This document shows, piece after piece, positions 40,967 through 50,785 of a stretch of 64,000 bases of DNA. The notes under the pieces were generated by a model. It saw only the letters and a list, made by a program, of their open reading frames with translations. It was not told where the DNA came from and searched no databases. The stretch is from Chryseobacterium shigense (GTDB lineage: Bacteria > Bacteroidota > Bacteroidia > Flavobacteriales > Weeksellaceae), in contig NZ_FTNY01000007.1 in assembly GCF_900156575.1 (NCBI RefSeq), positions 169,394 through 233,393 on the forward strand. Reading direction: 5' to 3'. A program made the position numbers and the translations under genes. Every line of letters starts with the position of its first letter. Within the stretch, counting starts at the first letter, position 1.

Positions 40967-42421
40967 TTACTGATATCTCTTATGTTCTTTATTTTTGATG
41001 AACCTCTTAGTGATCGGTTTAAATAAAGCTTTATACTTTTCAGCATCGAACAGCTGTGAGTCGGTAAGTGCTTTATAAGTCATCCATATCCCAAAAGGAA
41101 GCAGAATAAGATTGGGTAACCAGGCTGCCAGATAAGGGCTCATTCCTCCTCCCCACGAAATATTCTCGATACCCAGATTCATAACGTAGAAAATAATAAA
41201 GATGATGATGGCAATAATCACAGGAAGTCCCATTCCTCCTTTTCTGATGATCGATCCCAAACTCGCCCCGATGAGGAAGAAGATGATACAGGTCACAGAA
41301 TAAGAAATAATTCTCTGTTGGTATATCACCACTTTACTGAAGTATTTGATATTAGAGCTGAACTCACTCTTTTTACCTGAAGCGGTTGTTTTTAGATTTT
41401 CCAGTCTGGTGTATGAATTATAAATGATTTCAAGCTTTTTTTCTCCTTTTACCGTATCCAGTTTTATTTGTTGTTTTGCTACTGCTTTGGACTTATTTTT
41501 ATCCATATAGCCAATCACAGAGTTGGTCTGGCTGAGAACATCAGCGCTGACATTGGAAAAGAAAGTCTGGTTATCTTTTTTGTTTTTAGCAACGGTTTCA
41601 TTAAGCTGGCCGTACGTTTGAAAACGGTAGTCATCTGTAATTTGTTCCTTTTCGATGGCTTTATTGATGATCTCACCGATATCAAAATGTGAAACCAGAG
41701 TATCAAATTTAATAGCCTGATCCGGTTGTTTTTGTCTTACACTTTCACTTTTACCAGCGAAATTATCTTCGAATATATAACCGTTGTAAAGTTCCAGTTT
41801 CAGAAAGTTTTTGTTGGCTGCCGGAACAAATTTTCCTCTTTCTGCCACAATAGACTGTTGATTTTCGTAGCTACTTGCTTTTCGGTGGACAAATACTCCT
41901 TCGATGCTTTCCTCATTCTCCCCATAGATCTTATCAAATTTTACCATGTATCCGGGAATCTGGTCGATAAACTGTCCGGGTGTAAAATTAAGGGCAGGTT
42001 TGGTTTGTGCAATATTAAAAAGCATATTCTTAGCTTTCTTCTGAAAGTCCGGAATGATATTATTGGAGAAAAAGAAGAGCATGACTGCCAGTACTACAGC
42101 AACGCCCATCAGAGGTGCCATTACCCGAGTCAGGGAAATTCCTGCTGCTTTCATAGCTGCAAGCTCGTACCGTTCTCCAAATTCACCGAAAGACATAATA
42201 CTTGCCAGCAAAATAGTAAGCGGAAGTACCATACTGATAACACTGATCCCCAGGTAAAAAAGAAGTTTAAGGATCTGCCAGTAGCTTAACCCCTTTCCCA
42301 TGAACTGCCCTAGCTGAACCCAGATAATGTTTACAATAAAGATGAAAAACAAAACGCTGAATATAAAGAAAAACGGTCCAAAGAAGGTTTTTATGATATA
42401 TCGGTCTAGTATTTTTAACAT
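40967..42421 (-). CDS. LptF/LptG family permease (YjgP/YjgQ)
   Basis: A 484-residue inner-membrane protein. The N-terminus MLKILDRYIIKTFFGPFFFI begins three closely spaced helices. A large periplasmic domain (about 130-360) follows, then three C-terminal helices (with FFLIGASLGSIIRKGGMG). This is the LptF/G layout; it carries lipopolysaccharide from the inner membrane to the Lpt bridge. It is longer than E. coli LptF/G (about 360) because of an enlarged periplasmic part. It is downstream of lolA-like and ftsK, but a terminator hairpin lies between lolA and this gene. Confidence 0.9.
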   Translation of the reverse strand: MLKILDRYIIKTFFGPFFFIFSVLFFIFIVNIIWVQLGQFMGKGLSYWQILKLLFYLGISVISMVLPLTILLASIMSFGEFGERYELAAMKAAGISLTRVMAPLMGVAVVLAVMLFFFSNNIIPDFQKKAKNMLFNIAQTKPALNFTPGQFIDQIPGYMVKFDKIYGENEESIEGVFVHRKASSYENQQSIVAERGKFVPAANKNFLKLELYNGYIFEDNFAGKSESVRQKQPDQAIKFDTLVSHFDIGEIINKAIEKEQITDDYRFQTYGQLNETVAKNKKDNQTFFSNVSADVLSQTNSVIGYMDKNKSKAVAKQQIKLDTVKGEKKLEIIYNSYTRLENLKTTASGKKSEFSSNIKYFSKVVIYQQRIISYSVTCIIFFLIGASLGSIIRKGGMGLPVIIAIIIFIIFYVMNLGIENISWGGGMSPYLAAWLPNLILLPFGIWMTYKALTDSQLFDAEKYKALFKPITKRFIKNKEHKRYQ

Positions 42422-42439
42422 GCGTCAAAATTAATCAAA

Positions 42440-42464
42440 AAGCCACAAAGTTTACTTGTGGCTT
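42440..42464 (-). terminator. Hairpin between the lolA-like and lptF/G-like genes
   Basis: AAGCCACAA pairs with TTGTGGCTT (9 bp); on the minus strand it is followed by a T-run. It probably attenuates transcription into the permease gene. Confidence 0.7.
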
Positions 42465-42489
42465 CTATAATTTTTATTACTTTTTATTT

Positions 42490-43137
42490 TTAAAGTTCCG
42501 TGATGACGTAATTTTTAAACTTATTCTTGTCAAAAACAAACATATTCGGGTCCAGAGTCTGGTTTTCCTTATATTCTTTAATAGCAATTACAGCTACGTC
42601 TTTGTTGTTTCCGTGTTGTTCAAGTTTTACAATCTGCTTTTTTACAGAATCTACAAAAATATAGACGTACTGTATTCCGTTGGATTTTACAGGTGTCAGC
42701 TTAATGAAGTCTGCATTGACCCCATTAACGTTCTTTTTACCGTTATACGTTACATTATAATCATTTCTGTAGGTCGAAAGATAATTGATAGGGGAGAACA
42801 TGCTGCTGCTTCCGTTAGGTTTGGCAACTGTTACTTCCATATCATCTGCATTAATATTGTAGATTTTGTTTCCGTCGAAGATCTGTTCTGTATCCATGAT
42901 TTTCAACTTATACTTATCCCCTGCAGAATAGTAAATTCCTGGTTCTGTTTTATTGACCTGTCCGTTCAGACCTGTTCCAAAAGAAAACTTGAAGTAAGAA
43001 TTCTTTTTGGAATTATAATTAGCGGTAATATCATCCAGAATCTTTTTAGCTTTCGCATCAATTTTCTGCGCCTCCGCAAATCCTACGGCACCAATGACTA
43101 AACTTCCGGCTATAACTTTTGAAATAATATTTCTCAT
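42490..43137 (-). CDS. LolA-like outer-membrane lipoprotein carrier protein
   Basis: A 215-residue periplasmic protein. The signal peptide ends near GFAEAQ (about residue 24). The mature part has the LolA fold pattern: an early helix (DAKAKKILDDITANYN), strands with IYYSAGDKYKLKIMDTEQIFDGNKIYNIN, and the late strand MFVFDKNKFKNY. LolA chaperones lipoproteins across the periplasm. The gene follows ftsK (66 nt) as in many Bacteroidota. Confidence 0.88.
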   Translation of the reverse strand: MRNIISKVIAGSLVIGAVGFAEAQKIDAKAKKILDDITANYNSKKNSYFKFSFGTGLNGQVNKTEPGIYYSAGDKYKLKIMDTEQIFDGNKIYNINADDMEVTVAKPNGSSSMFSPINYLSTYRNDYNVTYNGKKNVNGVNADFIKLTPVKSNGIQYVYIFVDSVKKQIVKLEQHGNNKDVAVIAIKEYKENQTLDPNMFVFDKNKFKNYVITEL

Positions 43138-43203
43138 TTTTCTATTTAATAAACTTTAAACATTTTCATGCTCCCAGATTAATCTGGTAATGCATTTTTC
43201 CCT

Positions 43204-45744
43204 TTAACTACGCAAATCTTCCAAAAACTGTTCCAAAGAATGAAGATCACTGATAATCACTTCTCTTGCTTTTGCGCCATTAAATCCTCCTACAATACCG
43301 GTCGCCTCTAGCTGGTCCATAATTCTTCCTGCTCTGTTGTATCCTAGTTTCAGTTGTCTCTGTAGCATGGAAGTAGAACCTTGCTGTGTAGAGACAATAA
43401 TTCTTGCAGCTTCCTCAAACAAGGCATCTTTTTCGTTAGGGTCAAAAGCGCCCACGGTACTCGTAGAGTCTTCGGAAACAAATTCAGGAAGTAAGAATGC
43501 TGACGAATATCCTTTCTGTTCACCAATATATTCTGCAAGTCTTTCCACTTCCGGAGTATCCACGAAAGCACACTGAAGTCTTAAAATTTCGTTTCCGTTG
43601 AAATAAAGCATGTCTCCCTTACCAATCAATTGGTCTGCACCCGGAGAATCCAGAATCGTTCTTGAATCCACACTTGAAATTACTCTGAAGGCCGCCCTTG
43701 CTGGGAAGTTTGCTTTGATCATACCTGTAATGACATTCACGGAAGGTCTCTGGGTCGCAACAATCAGGTGGATTCCTACCGCTCTTGCAAGCTGAGCCAG
43801 TCTGGCAATAGGAAGTTCAACCTCTTTTCCTGCGGTCATGATAAGATCGGCAAATTCGTCTACCACTAATACGATGTACGGTAGAAAACGGTGTCCGTTC
43901 TCTGGGTTTAATTTTCTCTCTGTAAACTTTTTGTTGTATTCCTTTAAATTTTTACAGAATGCATTTTTAAGAAGATCATATCTGGTATCCATCTCTATAC
44001 AAAGAGAGTTCAGGGTGTTGATCACTTTATTGGTATCCGTAATGATGGCTTCTTCAGCATCCGGAAGTTTGGCCAGGTAATGTCTTTCAATTTTTGAATA
44101 GAGTGAGAGTTCCACCTTCTTTGGATCTACCATCACGAATTTCAATTCGCTTGGATGCTTTTTGTAAAGGAGGGAAGTAAGAATCGCATTGATCCCTACA
44201 GATTTACCCTGTCCTGTAGCACCCGCCATCAATAAATGGGGCATTTTGGCAAGGTCAGCCATAAAGACCTCATTGGAAATCGTTTTTCCGAAAACCACCG
44301 GAAGATCCATATCCGTATTCTGGAATTTGTGGGAAGCAATAACAGAACGCATCGAAACCATCGTAGGATTTTTTCTCGGAACTTCAATTCCGATGGTTCC
44401 TTTTCCTGGCATCGGAGCAATGATTCTGATTCCTAAAGCAGAAAGATTCAGAGCAATATCATCCTGAAGTTTTTTAATGGCAGACACTCTGATTCCCGCT
44501 TCCGGAACAATTTCATATAAAGTAACGGTAGGTCCGATCGTTGCTTTGATCTCAGAAATACCCACATTGAAGTTCTTTAAAAGTCCTACAATTTTATTTT
44601 TATTTTCCTCTAATTCTTCCTGATTGATAGAGATTTCTTCGTTTCCGTAATCTTTCAGCAATTCTACCGTCGGCATCTGGAAACCTGCCAGATCAAGTTT
44701 ATGATCATACAATCCATGCTTTTCTACAAGTTCCTGTGATTTTCTGTCTGATTCGTCCAGTACATCAATAACAGGGGCTACTTCTACATTGAATTTGATG
44801 TTGTCCTGAGGTGGTGTCGGAACCGGAGCGACGGCCGGACTTACCGGTGTCATATCAAAAGCCTGTTCCGGCGTTGAAGTAGGAACGGCCGGTTTTGTAT
44901 TCAGGTTTAAGCTGATCGGTTTTTCATCTCCTTCAAAAGAAGTATGATTGGGTGTTACAATCTTTTCTATATCTGTAGTAGGCTGAACTTCAGGAAATCC
45001 TTTAGGAACATTTACCGGGGTCTGTTCCTTCGCTTTTGTTTTATTATTCGGTACCTCTGTAACGGTAACGTTGGGTGCTGATGCCTCAGCTTCCTCTTCA
45101 AGTTCTTCATCTGCTTCAAAGTTTTCCTCTGAACTCGGCATCATCGATTTAACTTTTCCGATGGTATTATCATTAATCTTGCCTAGTTTAGCTTTAATAG
45201 AGCTTGGACGAAGATTGAATTCCAGAATGAAATACAAAAGGATGCTTGCCGCTAAAACCATCCAAAGACCTACAGATCCGATGATGGCATTCAGATAATC
45301 CATAATCTGGTATCCGTAAACACCTCCCAAAACACCCTGTCCTTTGGTCACTGCCCCCATAAAAATAGGAAGCCAGCAAATGAAAAACAAAGAATGTCCA
45401 ATGGTTTTCCAAGGTTTGAAAGTTCTTTTTTTAAGGATAAGAGTACCCACCACAAGAAATAGGAAGGCGATAATAAATGAGGCAATTCCTATACTTTCGA
45501 ATATAAAAATGTTCCCCAACCAGTCTCCTACCTTTCCAAAAATATTTGAAGATTGTATAGTCTTGTCTGTCATGGTTCCCGCCTGACTCTGGTCCGCTTT
45601 CCAGTTCATCAGATAAGAGACGAACGAAAATGCCAGAACGACAGAAAAAAGAATGAAGGTAAGCCCGAAAAATATGCGTGGCTTAGATAATATTTTGCCT
45701 TTATCAGGCGATTCCGTCTGTTTTGTCTGTGTTTTTTTATCCAT
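43204..45744 (-). CDS. ftsK: DNA translocase FtsK
   Basis: An 846-residue FtsK/SpoIIIE protein. Four N-terminal membrane helices (to about 175) are followed by an acidic/proline-rich linker (about 200-350) and the motor domain, with Walker A AGATGQGKSVG, VMVDPKKVELSLY, Walker B VLVVDEFADL and ATQRPS. A C-terminal gamma winged-helix (about 780-846) reads STSMLQRQLKLGYNRAGRIMDQLEATGIVG. It pumps chromosome termini through the division septum for XerCD resolution. A -7 box lies 13 nt before the start. Confidence 0.97.
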   Translation of the reverse strand: MDKKTQTKQTESPDKGKILSKPRIFFGLTFILFSVVLAFSFVSYLMNWKADQSQAGTMTDKTIQSSNIFGKVGDWLGNIFIFESIGIASFIIAFLFLVVGTLILKKRTFKPWKTIGHSLFFICWLPIFMGAVTKGQGVLGGVYGYQIMDYLNAIIGSVGLWMVLAASILLYFILEFNLRPSSIKAKLGKINDNTIGKVKSMMPSSEENFEADEELEEEAEASAPNVTVTEVPNNKTKAKEQTPVNVPKGFPEVQPTTDIEKIVTPNHTSFEGDEKPISLNLNTKPAVPTSTPEQAFDMTPVSPAVAPVPTPPQDNIKFNVEVAPVIDVLDESDRKSQELVEKHGLYDHKLDLAGFQMPTVELLKDYGNEEISINQEELEENKNKIVGLLKNFNVGISEIKATIGPTVTLYEIVPEAGIRVSAIKKLQDDIALNLSALGIRIIAPMPGKGTIGIEVPRKNPTMVSMRSVIASHKFQNTDMDLPVVFGKTISNEVFMADLAKMPHLLMAGATGQGKSVGINAILTSLLYKKHPSELKFVMVDPKKVELSLYSKIERHYLAKLPDAEEAIITDTNKVINTLNSLCIEMDTRYDLLKNAFCKNLKEYNKKFTERKLNPENGHRFLPYIVLVVDEFADLIMTAGKEVELPIARLAQLARAVGIHLIVATQRPSVNVITGMIKANFPARAAFRVISSVDSRTILDSPGADQLIGKGDMLYFNGNEILRLQCAFVDTPEVERLAEYIGEQKGYSSAFLLPEFVSEDSTSTVGAFDPNEKDALFEEAARIIVSTQQGSTSMLQRQLKLGYNRAGRIMDQLEATGIVGGFNGAKAREVIISDLHSLEQFLEDLRS

Positions 45745-45757
45745 AATATCAATTCGG

Positions 45758-45765
45758 CAAATTTA
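45758..45765 (-). promoter_or_regulatory. -7 box of ftsK
   Basis: On the minus strand TAAATTTG, a perfect TAnnTTTG, 13 nt before the ftsK ATG. The leader would be about 8 nt. No properly spaced TTG. Confidence 0.5.
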
Positions 45766-46283
45766 ATGTTTTTTCAACATTAATAGAATCTTTTTTTTGT
45801 TCAAAAGATAGCGTAATTTAGGTTTATTTTTTAAAATTTCATTACGTTTTTTAGATATTTTTTTCATTAAAACGTAATGCGACAGGTGTTTTTTAAACAA
45901 GTTGAAATGTCCCTTGCTAAAGCACCACTAATTTTGTTCCAGAAAGCTTAAAAACATAAAAAAAATTTAAAATATACTCTGAGCCTTTCTGGTTTTACAC
46001 CTGACTTGAATTTTGCAATTAAAAATCAATGCAGAGGAAAAAAAGAAATAAGAAAACCACACTGTATGAATTATTAAGGGTCAGAATACCCACGACAGCC
46101 AAGTCTTTGAGATAGAAGCTTTCAATAACATCAATAGGAATATTGTATCTGGAATTTTATGATTTCAAAAATTGAATTTTTCCTAATAAATATTACACTA
46201 TTAAGAATGGTTCAAAATAACCTAAATACGCCTTTAAATGACAAAAAACAGCTTTTTTTATCCTCTTTGTTGTTTATCATCCT
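45766..46283. other. Intergenic region between ftsK and ccsBA
   Basis: About 520 bp without any ORF that I can support. It holds one clear inverted repeat, CATTACGTTTT (45840-45850) and AAAACGTAATG (45869-45879), with a third GCGTAAT word nearby at about 45811. The rest is AT-rich without recognisable RNA or repeats. Confidence 0.5.
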
Positions 46284-46291
46284 TATTTTTG
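46284..46291 (+). promoter_or_regulatory. -7 box of ccsBA
   Basis: TATTTTTG, perfect TAnnTTTG, 20 nt before the ATG at 46312. TTG words upstream are 11-14 nt away, closer than the usual 17-23. Confidence 0.5.
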
Positions 46292-46311
46292 CATGTCAAG
46301 TAAAATAAATC

Positions 46312-49300
46312 ATGAAGAAGCTCCAAGATATTCTTATCTCAACCAGAACAATGGCTGTGCTGTTACTGGTGTATGCATTTGCAATGGCCTATGCAACGTT
46401 CTTAGAAAACGACTACGGAACTCCTACAGCTAAAGCGCTAATTTATGAAGCAAAATGGTTTGAATTAATCATGTTTCTGCTCATTCTCAACTTTGTAGGA
46501 AATATCGCAAGATATCGGCTATGGAGAAGAGAAAAATGGCCGGTTCTGGTCTTTCACCTTGCCTTTATCCTGATCTTTATAGGAGGTGCTATCACCAGAT
46601 ACATCAGTTTTGAAGGCACAATGCACATCAGGGAGGGAGAAACTTCCAATGAAATTGTGACCGACAAAAATTTCTTTAAGATCCAGATTGAGGATAAAGG
46701 AGATGTTCTTAACTATCAGGATGTTCCTTATCTGATGTCTCCTCTGCACAAAGATTTTAAAGCGACCTATGATTTCCACGGAAAGGAAGTGAAGGTTTTT
46801 ACAAAAGATTACATTCAGAGAAAAAAAGACAGCTTAATTGCTGAGCCCAATGGTACAGAATATCTTCACCTGGTGTCTACAGGAACTACAGGAAGACAGA
46901 ATATCTACATCAAACCGGGAGAAACAAAATCTATCAACGGAACTTTGGTAACGTTCAACAGAGCCATTGAAGGAGCTGTGGAATTCAAGAAAGAAGACGG
47001 GAAAATATTCATCAAAACACCTGTTGACGCGGCTTTTATGACCATGGCAACGCAGGCTACGGGAAGTACCAAGAAAGATGAGTTCCAGCCTTTGGTGTTG
47101 AGAAGTTTATATACCATCAACGAATTGAAGCTGGTTGTTCCTGAAGGCCTGAAAAAAGGAAGACTGATGGCTTTCGAAGGGGATAAAAAGAAAGATGCGA
47201 TGGTGCCTGATGTCCTTAGAATAGAGCTTCAGGGCCCCAAAACAAAGCAATTGGTTGACCTTTCTGTAGAAAAAGGAAATCCCAATGCATTCAAACAGGT
47301 CACTATGGATGGGCTGAATATTATGGTAGGTTTCGGACCTAAAGTGTACAATACTCCTTTTGCACTAAAGCTGGATGACTTCGTTATGGAAACCTATCCA
47401 GGAAGCAGCTCTCCAAGTGCTTATGAAAGCCACGTAAAGATCATTGACGAAGGAAAAGAAACTCCTTATAAAATTTATATGAACCACGTTCTTAACCATA
47501 AAGGATACCGTTTCTTCCAGTCAAGTTTTGATCCGGACAGAATGGGAACCGTACTTTCTGTTAACCATGATTTCTGGGGAACGATTATTTCTTACATCGG
47601 ATATACACTTTTATTCCTGGGAATGTTTGTGATCTTCTTCTGGAAAGGTACCCATTTCTGGAAATTAAATAAAATGCTGACCGATGTTAACAAGAAAAAA
47701 ACAGCAGCAGTCCTTTTAGTGTTCTTAAGTTTAGGTTTGAATGCACAGAAAATCGAAACCCACGGTACTTCTGACGGAAGCAAAGAACACATCCATGTGG
47801 AAGGAGATAATCATTCCCATGCACCTGCTCCATCTGCACAACCGCTTGATGGAACTGCTCCAAAACAAAATACCCTGGCCACACCAATGGGTAAAATGAG
47901 ATCTATCTCGCCGGATGAAATCATTGCAAGAAACAAAATCAGCAAAGAACATGCAGACAAATTCGGATATCTTCTGGTACAGAATTTCGACGGTAGGATT
48001 GTTCCTATCAATACAGAAGCACTGGATGTTTTAAGAAAATTATACAAAAGAGACGAATTCAAAGGAACAGATGGAAAGTCTCTGACGGCTAACCAATGGT
48101 TCTTGTCCGTTAATACAGATACACCGAGCTGGACTATGGTTCCAATGATCAAAGTCGGTACAAAAGGAGGTGATGAACTGAAAAATAAGACAAAGGCCGA
48201 TGATGAAGGGTATACTTCACTGATGAACCTTTTCCCGGCAGATGCAAACGGTAACCTGGCTTATATTCTTGAGCATGACTATAACATTGCATTCCGCAAA
48301 AAACCTTCTGAGCAGACCAATTATGATAAAGAAGTAATCTCTGTCAACGAAAGAGTACAGATCTTTAATGAGTTTTTCAGCGGTCAGTTTATGAGAATTG
48401 TTCCCGTAAAAAATGATGCTAACCATACATGGCATTCATGGCTTGACCAGAAATTCGAGCCGGATATGGAATCGCAGCAGGTAATGGGACCTTATTTTGC
48501 AGAAGTGCTTACCGCTCAGAAAACAGGAAACTGGAGTAAGGCGGATGCTGAACTGGCCAAACTTTCAGAATACCAGCAGAAATGGGGTAAAGCAGTGGTT
48601 CCTGCAAAATCTAAAGTAGATCTGGAGGTTTTCATGAACAGTGTGAATATCAACTTCAAATTATTGATTTTCTATACAATAATAGGTGGGTTGTTATTGA
48701 TCTTAGGATTTGTAGAATTATTCAAATCGAATAAAATTTTAAATAAAGCGATTAAAATCATTATCGCTGTAGGCTTAATTGGCTATTTATGCCATTTCTT
48801 AGGCCTTGTAGCAAGATGGTATATCTCAGGACATGCGCCTTGGAGTAACGGGTACGAAGCCATTATCTTCATCTCGTGGGTCGGTATTACAGCAGGACTT
48901 GTTTTATACAGAAATGCCAATGCATTGATCCCTGCTGCCGGATTTATGGTTGCTGTTATTATGATGGGATTTGCGCACGGAGGTTCAGCACTTGATCCGC
49001 AGATTACACCACTTGTTCCGGTATTGAAATCTTACTGGCTGATTGTTCACGTAGCGATCATTACCTCAAGTTACGGTTTCTTTGCCCTGTCCATGATTAT
49101 TGCTGTGATTTCTCTTGTATTTTATATCATTTCAAATAAAGATACCTATAAACTTCACCACGATACGACGTTAAAAGAATTGGTGATCGTTTCTGAAATG
49201 TCTCTTACCATTGGTCTTTTTGCCTTAACAGTGGGGAACTTCTTAGGAGGGATCTGGGCGAATGAATCTTGGGGAAGATACTGGAGCTGGGATCCAAAAG

Positions 49301-49581
49301 AAACTTGGGCTTTCATCTCCATCATGGTCTATGCTTTTGTATTGCACATGAGATTGGTGCCAGGATTGAGAAGCAGATGGGCATTCCACGTAGCAACGAT
49401 GTTTGCATTCTGTTCTATGGTGATGACTTATTTCGGAGTAAATTACTACCTGAGCGGACTTCACTCCTACGCAGCTGGAGATCCGGTTCCGGTTCCGGCA
49501 TGGGTATACATTGGTTTGGGAACCATGATTCTGCTATCAGCTGTTTCTTACTTCAAGTTTAAAACTTTAACGAAGAAATAA
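46312..49581 (+). CDS. Fused cytochrome c biogenesis protein CcsBA (ResB-CcsA)
   Basis: A 1089-residue fusion of the two System II haem-handling proteins. The N-terminal ResB/CcsB part (about 1-460) has membrane helices and a large periplasmic domain. The C-terminal CcsA part (about 770-1089) contains the haem-binding WWD motif WGRYWSWDPKETW from residue 986. It transports haem and ligates it to apocytochrome c CxxCH motifs outside the membrane. Between the halves (about 455-500) is a hydrophobic stretch ending GLNAQ that looks like a signal peptide, then a His-rich linker (HIHVEGDNHSH). No other cytochrome genes are adjacent. Confidence 0.95.
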   Translation: MKKLQDILISTRTMAVLLLVYAFAMAYATFLENDYGTPTAKALIYEAKWFELIMFLLILNFVGNIARYRLWRREKWPVLVFHLAFILIFIGGAITRYISFEGTMHIREGETSNEIVTDKNFFKIQIEDKGDVLNYQDVPYLMSPLHKDFKATYDFHGKEVKVFTKDYIQRKKDSLIAEPNGTEYLHLVSTGTTGRQNIYIKPGETKSINGTLVTFNRAIEGAVEFKKEDGKIFIKTPVDAAFMTMATQATGSTKKDEFQPLVLRSLYTINELKLVVPEGLKKGRLMAFEGDKKKDAMVPDVLRIELQGPKTKQLVDLSVEKGNPNAFKQVTMDGLNIMVGFGPKVYNTPFALKLDDFVMETYPGSSSPSAYESHVKIIDEGKETPYKIYMNHVLNHKGYRFFQSSFDPDRMGTVLSVNHDFWGTIISYIGYTLLFLGMFVIFFWKGTHFWKLNKMLTDVNKKKTAAVLLVFLSLGLNAQKIETHGTSDGSKEHIHVEGDNHSHAPAPSAQPLDGTAPKQNTLATPMGKMRSISPDEIIARNKISKEHADKFGYLLVQNFDGRIVPINTEALDVLRKLYKRDEFKGTDGKSLTANQWFLSVNTDTPSWTMVPMIKVGTKGGDELKNKTKADDEGYTSLMNLFPADANGNLAYILEHDYNIAFRKKPSEQTNYDKEVISVNERVQIFNEFFSGQFMRIVPVKNDANHTWHSWLDQKFEPDMESQQVMGPYFAEVLTAQKTGNWSKADAELAKLSEYQQKWGKAVVPAKSKVDLEVFMNSVNINFKLLIFYTIIGGLLLILGFVELFKSNKILNKAIKIIIAVGLIGYLCHFLGLVARWYISGHAPWSNGYEAIIFISWVGITAGLVLYRNANALIPAAGFMVAVIMMGFAHGGSALDPQITPLVPVLKSYWLIVHVAIITSSYGFFALSMIIAVISLVFYIISNKDTYKLHHDTTLKELVIVSEMSLTIGLFALTVGNFLGGIWANESWGRYWSWDPKETWAFISIMVYAFVLHMRLVPGLRSRWAFHVATMFAFCSMVMTYFGVNYYLSGLHSYAAGDPVPVPAWVYIGLGTMILLSAVSYFKFKTLTKK

Positions 49582-49603
49582 AAACGTTTACAATATAACA
49601 ATC

Positions 49604-49637
49604 AAAATCCTGGGATTTATTTTCCGGGATTTTTTTT
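49604..49637 (+). terminator. Intrinsic terminator after ccsBA
   Basis: A 10-bp stem (AAAATCCTGG with CCGGGATTTT, one G-U) with a 10-nt loop and further T. It starts 23 nt after the stop. Confidence 0.85.
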
Positions 49638-49720
49638 GTGTAGGTTTTGGGATGATAAATTATGAGTTATCGCAATATGTAAGGTGTAGATGACATGAAC
49701 AGCCAATCTATCTCGACCCA

Positions 49721-49777
49721 AAAATTCCCCTTCCATGAAGGGGTGGATTTTTGCAAAGCAAAAAGACGGGGTAGTTG
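49721..49777. repeat. Palindromic intergenic element (CCCCTTC...GAAGGGG / TTTTTGC...GCAAAAA)
   Basis: Two adjoining perfect hairpins: CCCCTTC-CAT-GAAGGGG (49727-49743) and TTTTTGC-AAA-GCAAAAA (49748-49764), followed by GACGGGGTAG. From memory, such G+C-rich 'AAGGGG...GACGGGG' modules occur between genes in many Bacteroidota; a copy-number check is needed. The surrounding 49638-49921 has no supported ORF. Confidence 0.55.
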
Positions 49778-49885
49778 AAAGCATTATAAATTCCACCACA
49801 GAACTCTTTCAATTCTATACCCCAAATCTCATACTAAAAAACTCATCACTCATCACTCAAAATTCAAAACTTATTCATATCTTTA

Positions 49886-49904
49886 TGATATCATTATAAT
49901 ATCA
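49886..49904. promoter_or_regulatory. Possible operator upstream of the SPFH gene
   Basis: TGATAT-N7-ATATCA, an inverted repeat 17 nt upstream of the SPFH start. It could bind a GntR- or RHH-type regulator; unproven. Confidence 0.3.
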
Positions 49905-49921
49905 AATTAAAAATTGAAATC

Positions 49922-50785
49922 ATGGAAAAAGTATTAAAGCCCATGTCGGGCTATCTGGCATTAGTCTTCTGTCTTATTTTATTTGCAGGAGCTGTCTATT
50001 TTTTTATTTCCGGAGTTGAGCAGAGCATCACATATGTCATCCTTGCGATGCTTTGTTTTCTGCTGTTCTGCTTCTTTCTGAAAGGACTGATGATCATTCA
50101 GCCGAACCATTCAAGAGTATTGAACTTCTTTGGAAAGTATGTGGGGACTGTAAAAGATAACGGATTGTTTTTTATTAATCCTTTGTATTCTTCACAGAAA
50201 ATGTCATTGCGTTCAGAGAACCTGCAGGGGCAGACTTTGAAAGTAAACGACAAAATGGGGAATCCTATTGAAATCGGAGTAGTGATGGTTTGGAAAGTAG
50301 GAGACACGTATAAAGCAGCGTTCGATGTAGAGCGTTATTCAGACTTTGTCAAAATGCAGAGTGAAGCGGCGGTCCGTCATTTGGCGATGAGTTTTCCTTA
50401 TGATAATTTAGAAGATGATCATGCACCTATTACTTTGAGAGAAGGAGGGGATAAGATCAACTCTATTTTGGAGCAGGAACTAACCGACCGTCTTTCAAAA
50501 GCGGGAATTATCATTCAGGAAGCAAGAATTTCTCATCTGGCTTATGCTTCAGAAATTGCAGGAGCGATGCTTCAGAGACAGCAGGCCACAGCTATTGTAG
50601 CAGCAAGAACGAAGATCGTGGAAGGTGCCGTAGGAATGGTAGACCTTGCATTGAAAAAACTTTCAGCAGAAAACATTGTTGAGCTTGATGACGAAAGAAA
50701 AGCAGCAATGGTAAGCAATTTAATGGTGGTGCTTTGTGGTGAAAAGGCAGCTCAGCCTATCTTAAACGCAGGAACTCTTTACTAA
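49922..50785 (+). CDS. SPFH/band-7 domain membrane protein
   Basis: A 287-residue protein with two N-terminal membrane helices (about 10-30 and 35-55), then an SPFH domain: PNHSRVLNFFGKYVGTVKDNGLFFINPLY, MGNPIEIGVVMVWKVGDTYKAAFDVE and a C-terminal coiled-coil with LQRQQATAIVAARTKIVEGAVGMVDLAL. SPFH proteins form membrane-associated rings that organise the membrane or scaffold proteases. The ribbon-helix-helix gene at 50913 follows. I recall the same pair in other bacteria, but its purpose is unknown. Confidence 0.92.
   Translation: MEKVLKPMSGYLALVFCLILFAGAVYFFISGVEQSITYVILAMLCFLLFCFFLKGLMIIQPNHSRVLNFFGKYVGTVKDNGLFFINPLYSSQKMSLRSENLQGQTLKVNDKMGNPIEIGVVMVWKVGDTYKAAFDVERYSDFVKMQSEAAVRHLAMSFPYDNLEDDHAPITLREGGDKINSILEQELTDRLSKAGIIIQEARISHLAYASEIAGAMLQRQQATAIVAARTKIVEGAVGMVDLALKKLSAENIVELDDERKAAMVSNLMVVLCGEKAAQPILNAGTLY

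Noticed and set aside
41726..42289. Plus-strand ORF of 187 codons
   Set aside because: Antisense shadow of the LptF/G-like gene, rich in Cys, His and Phe, without a start context or domain.
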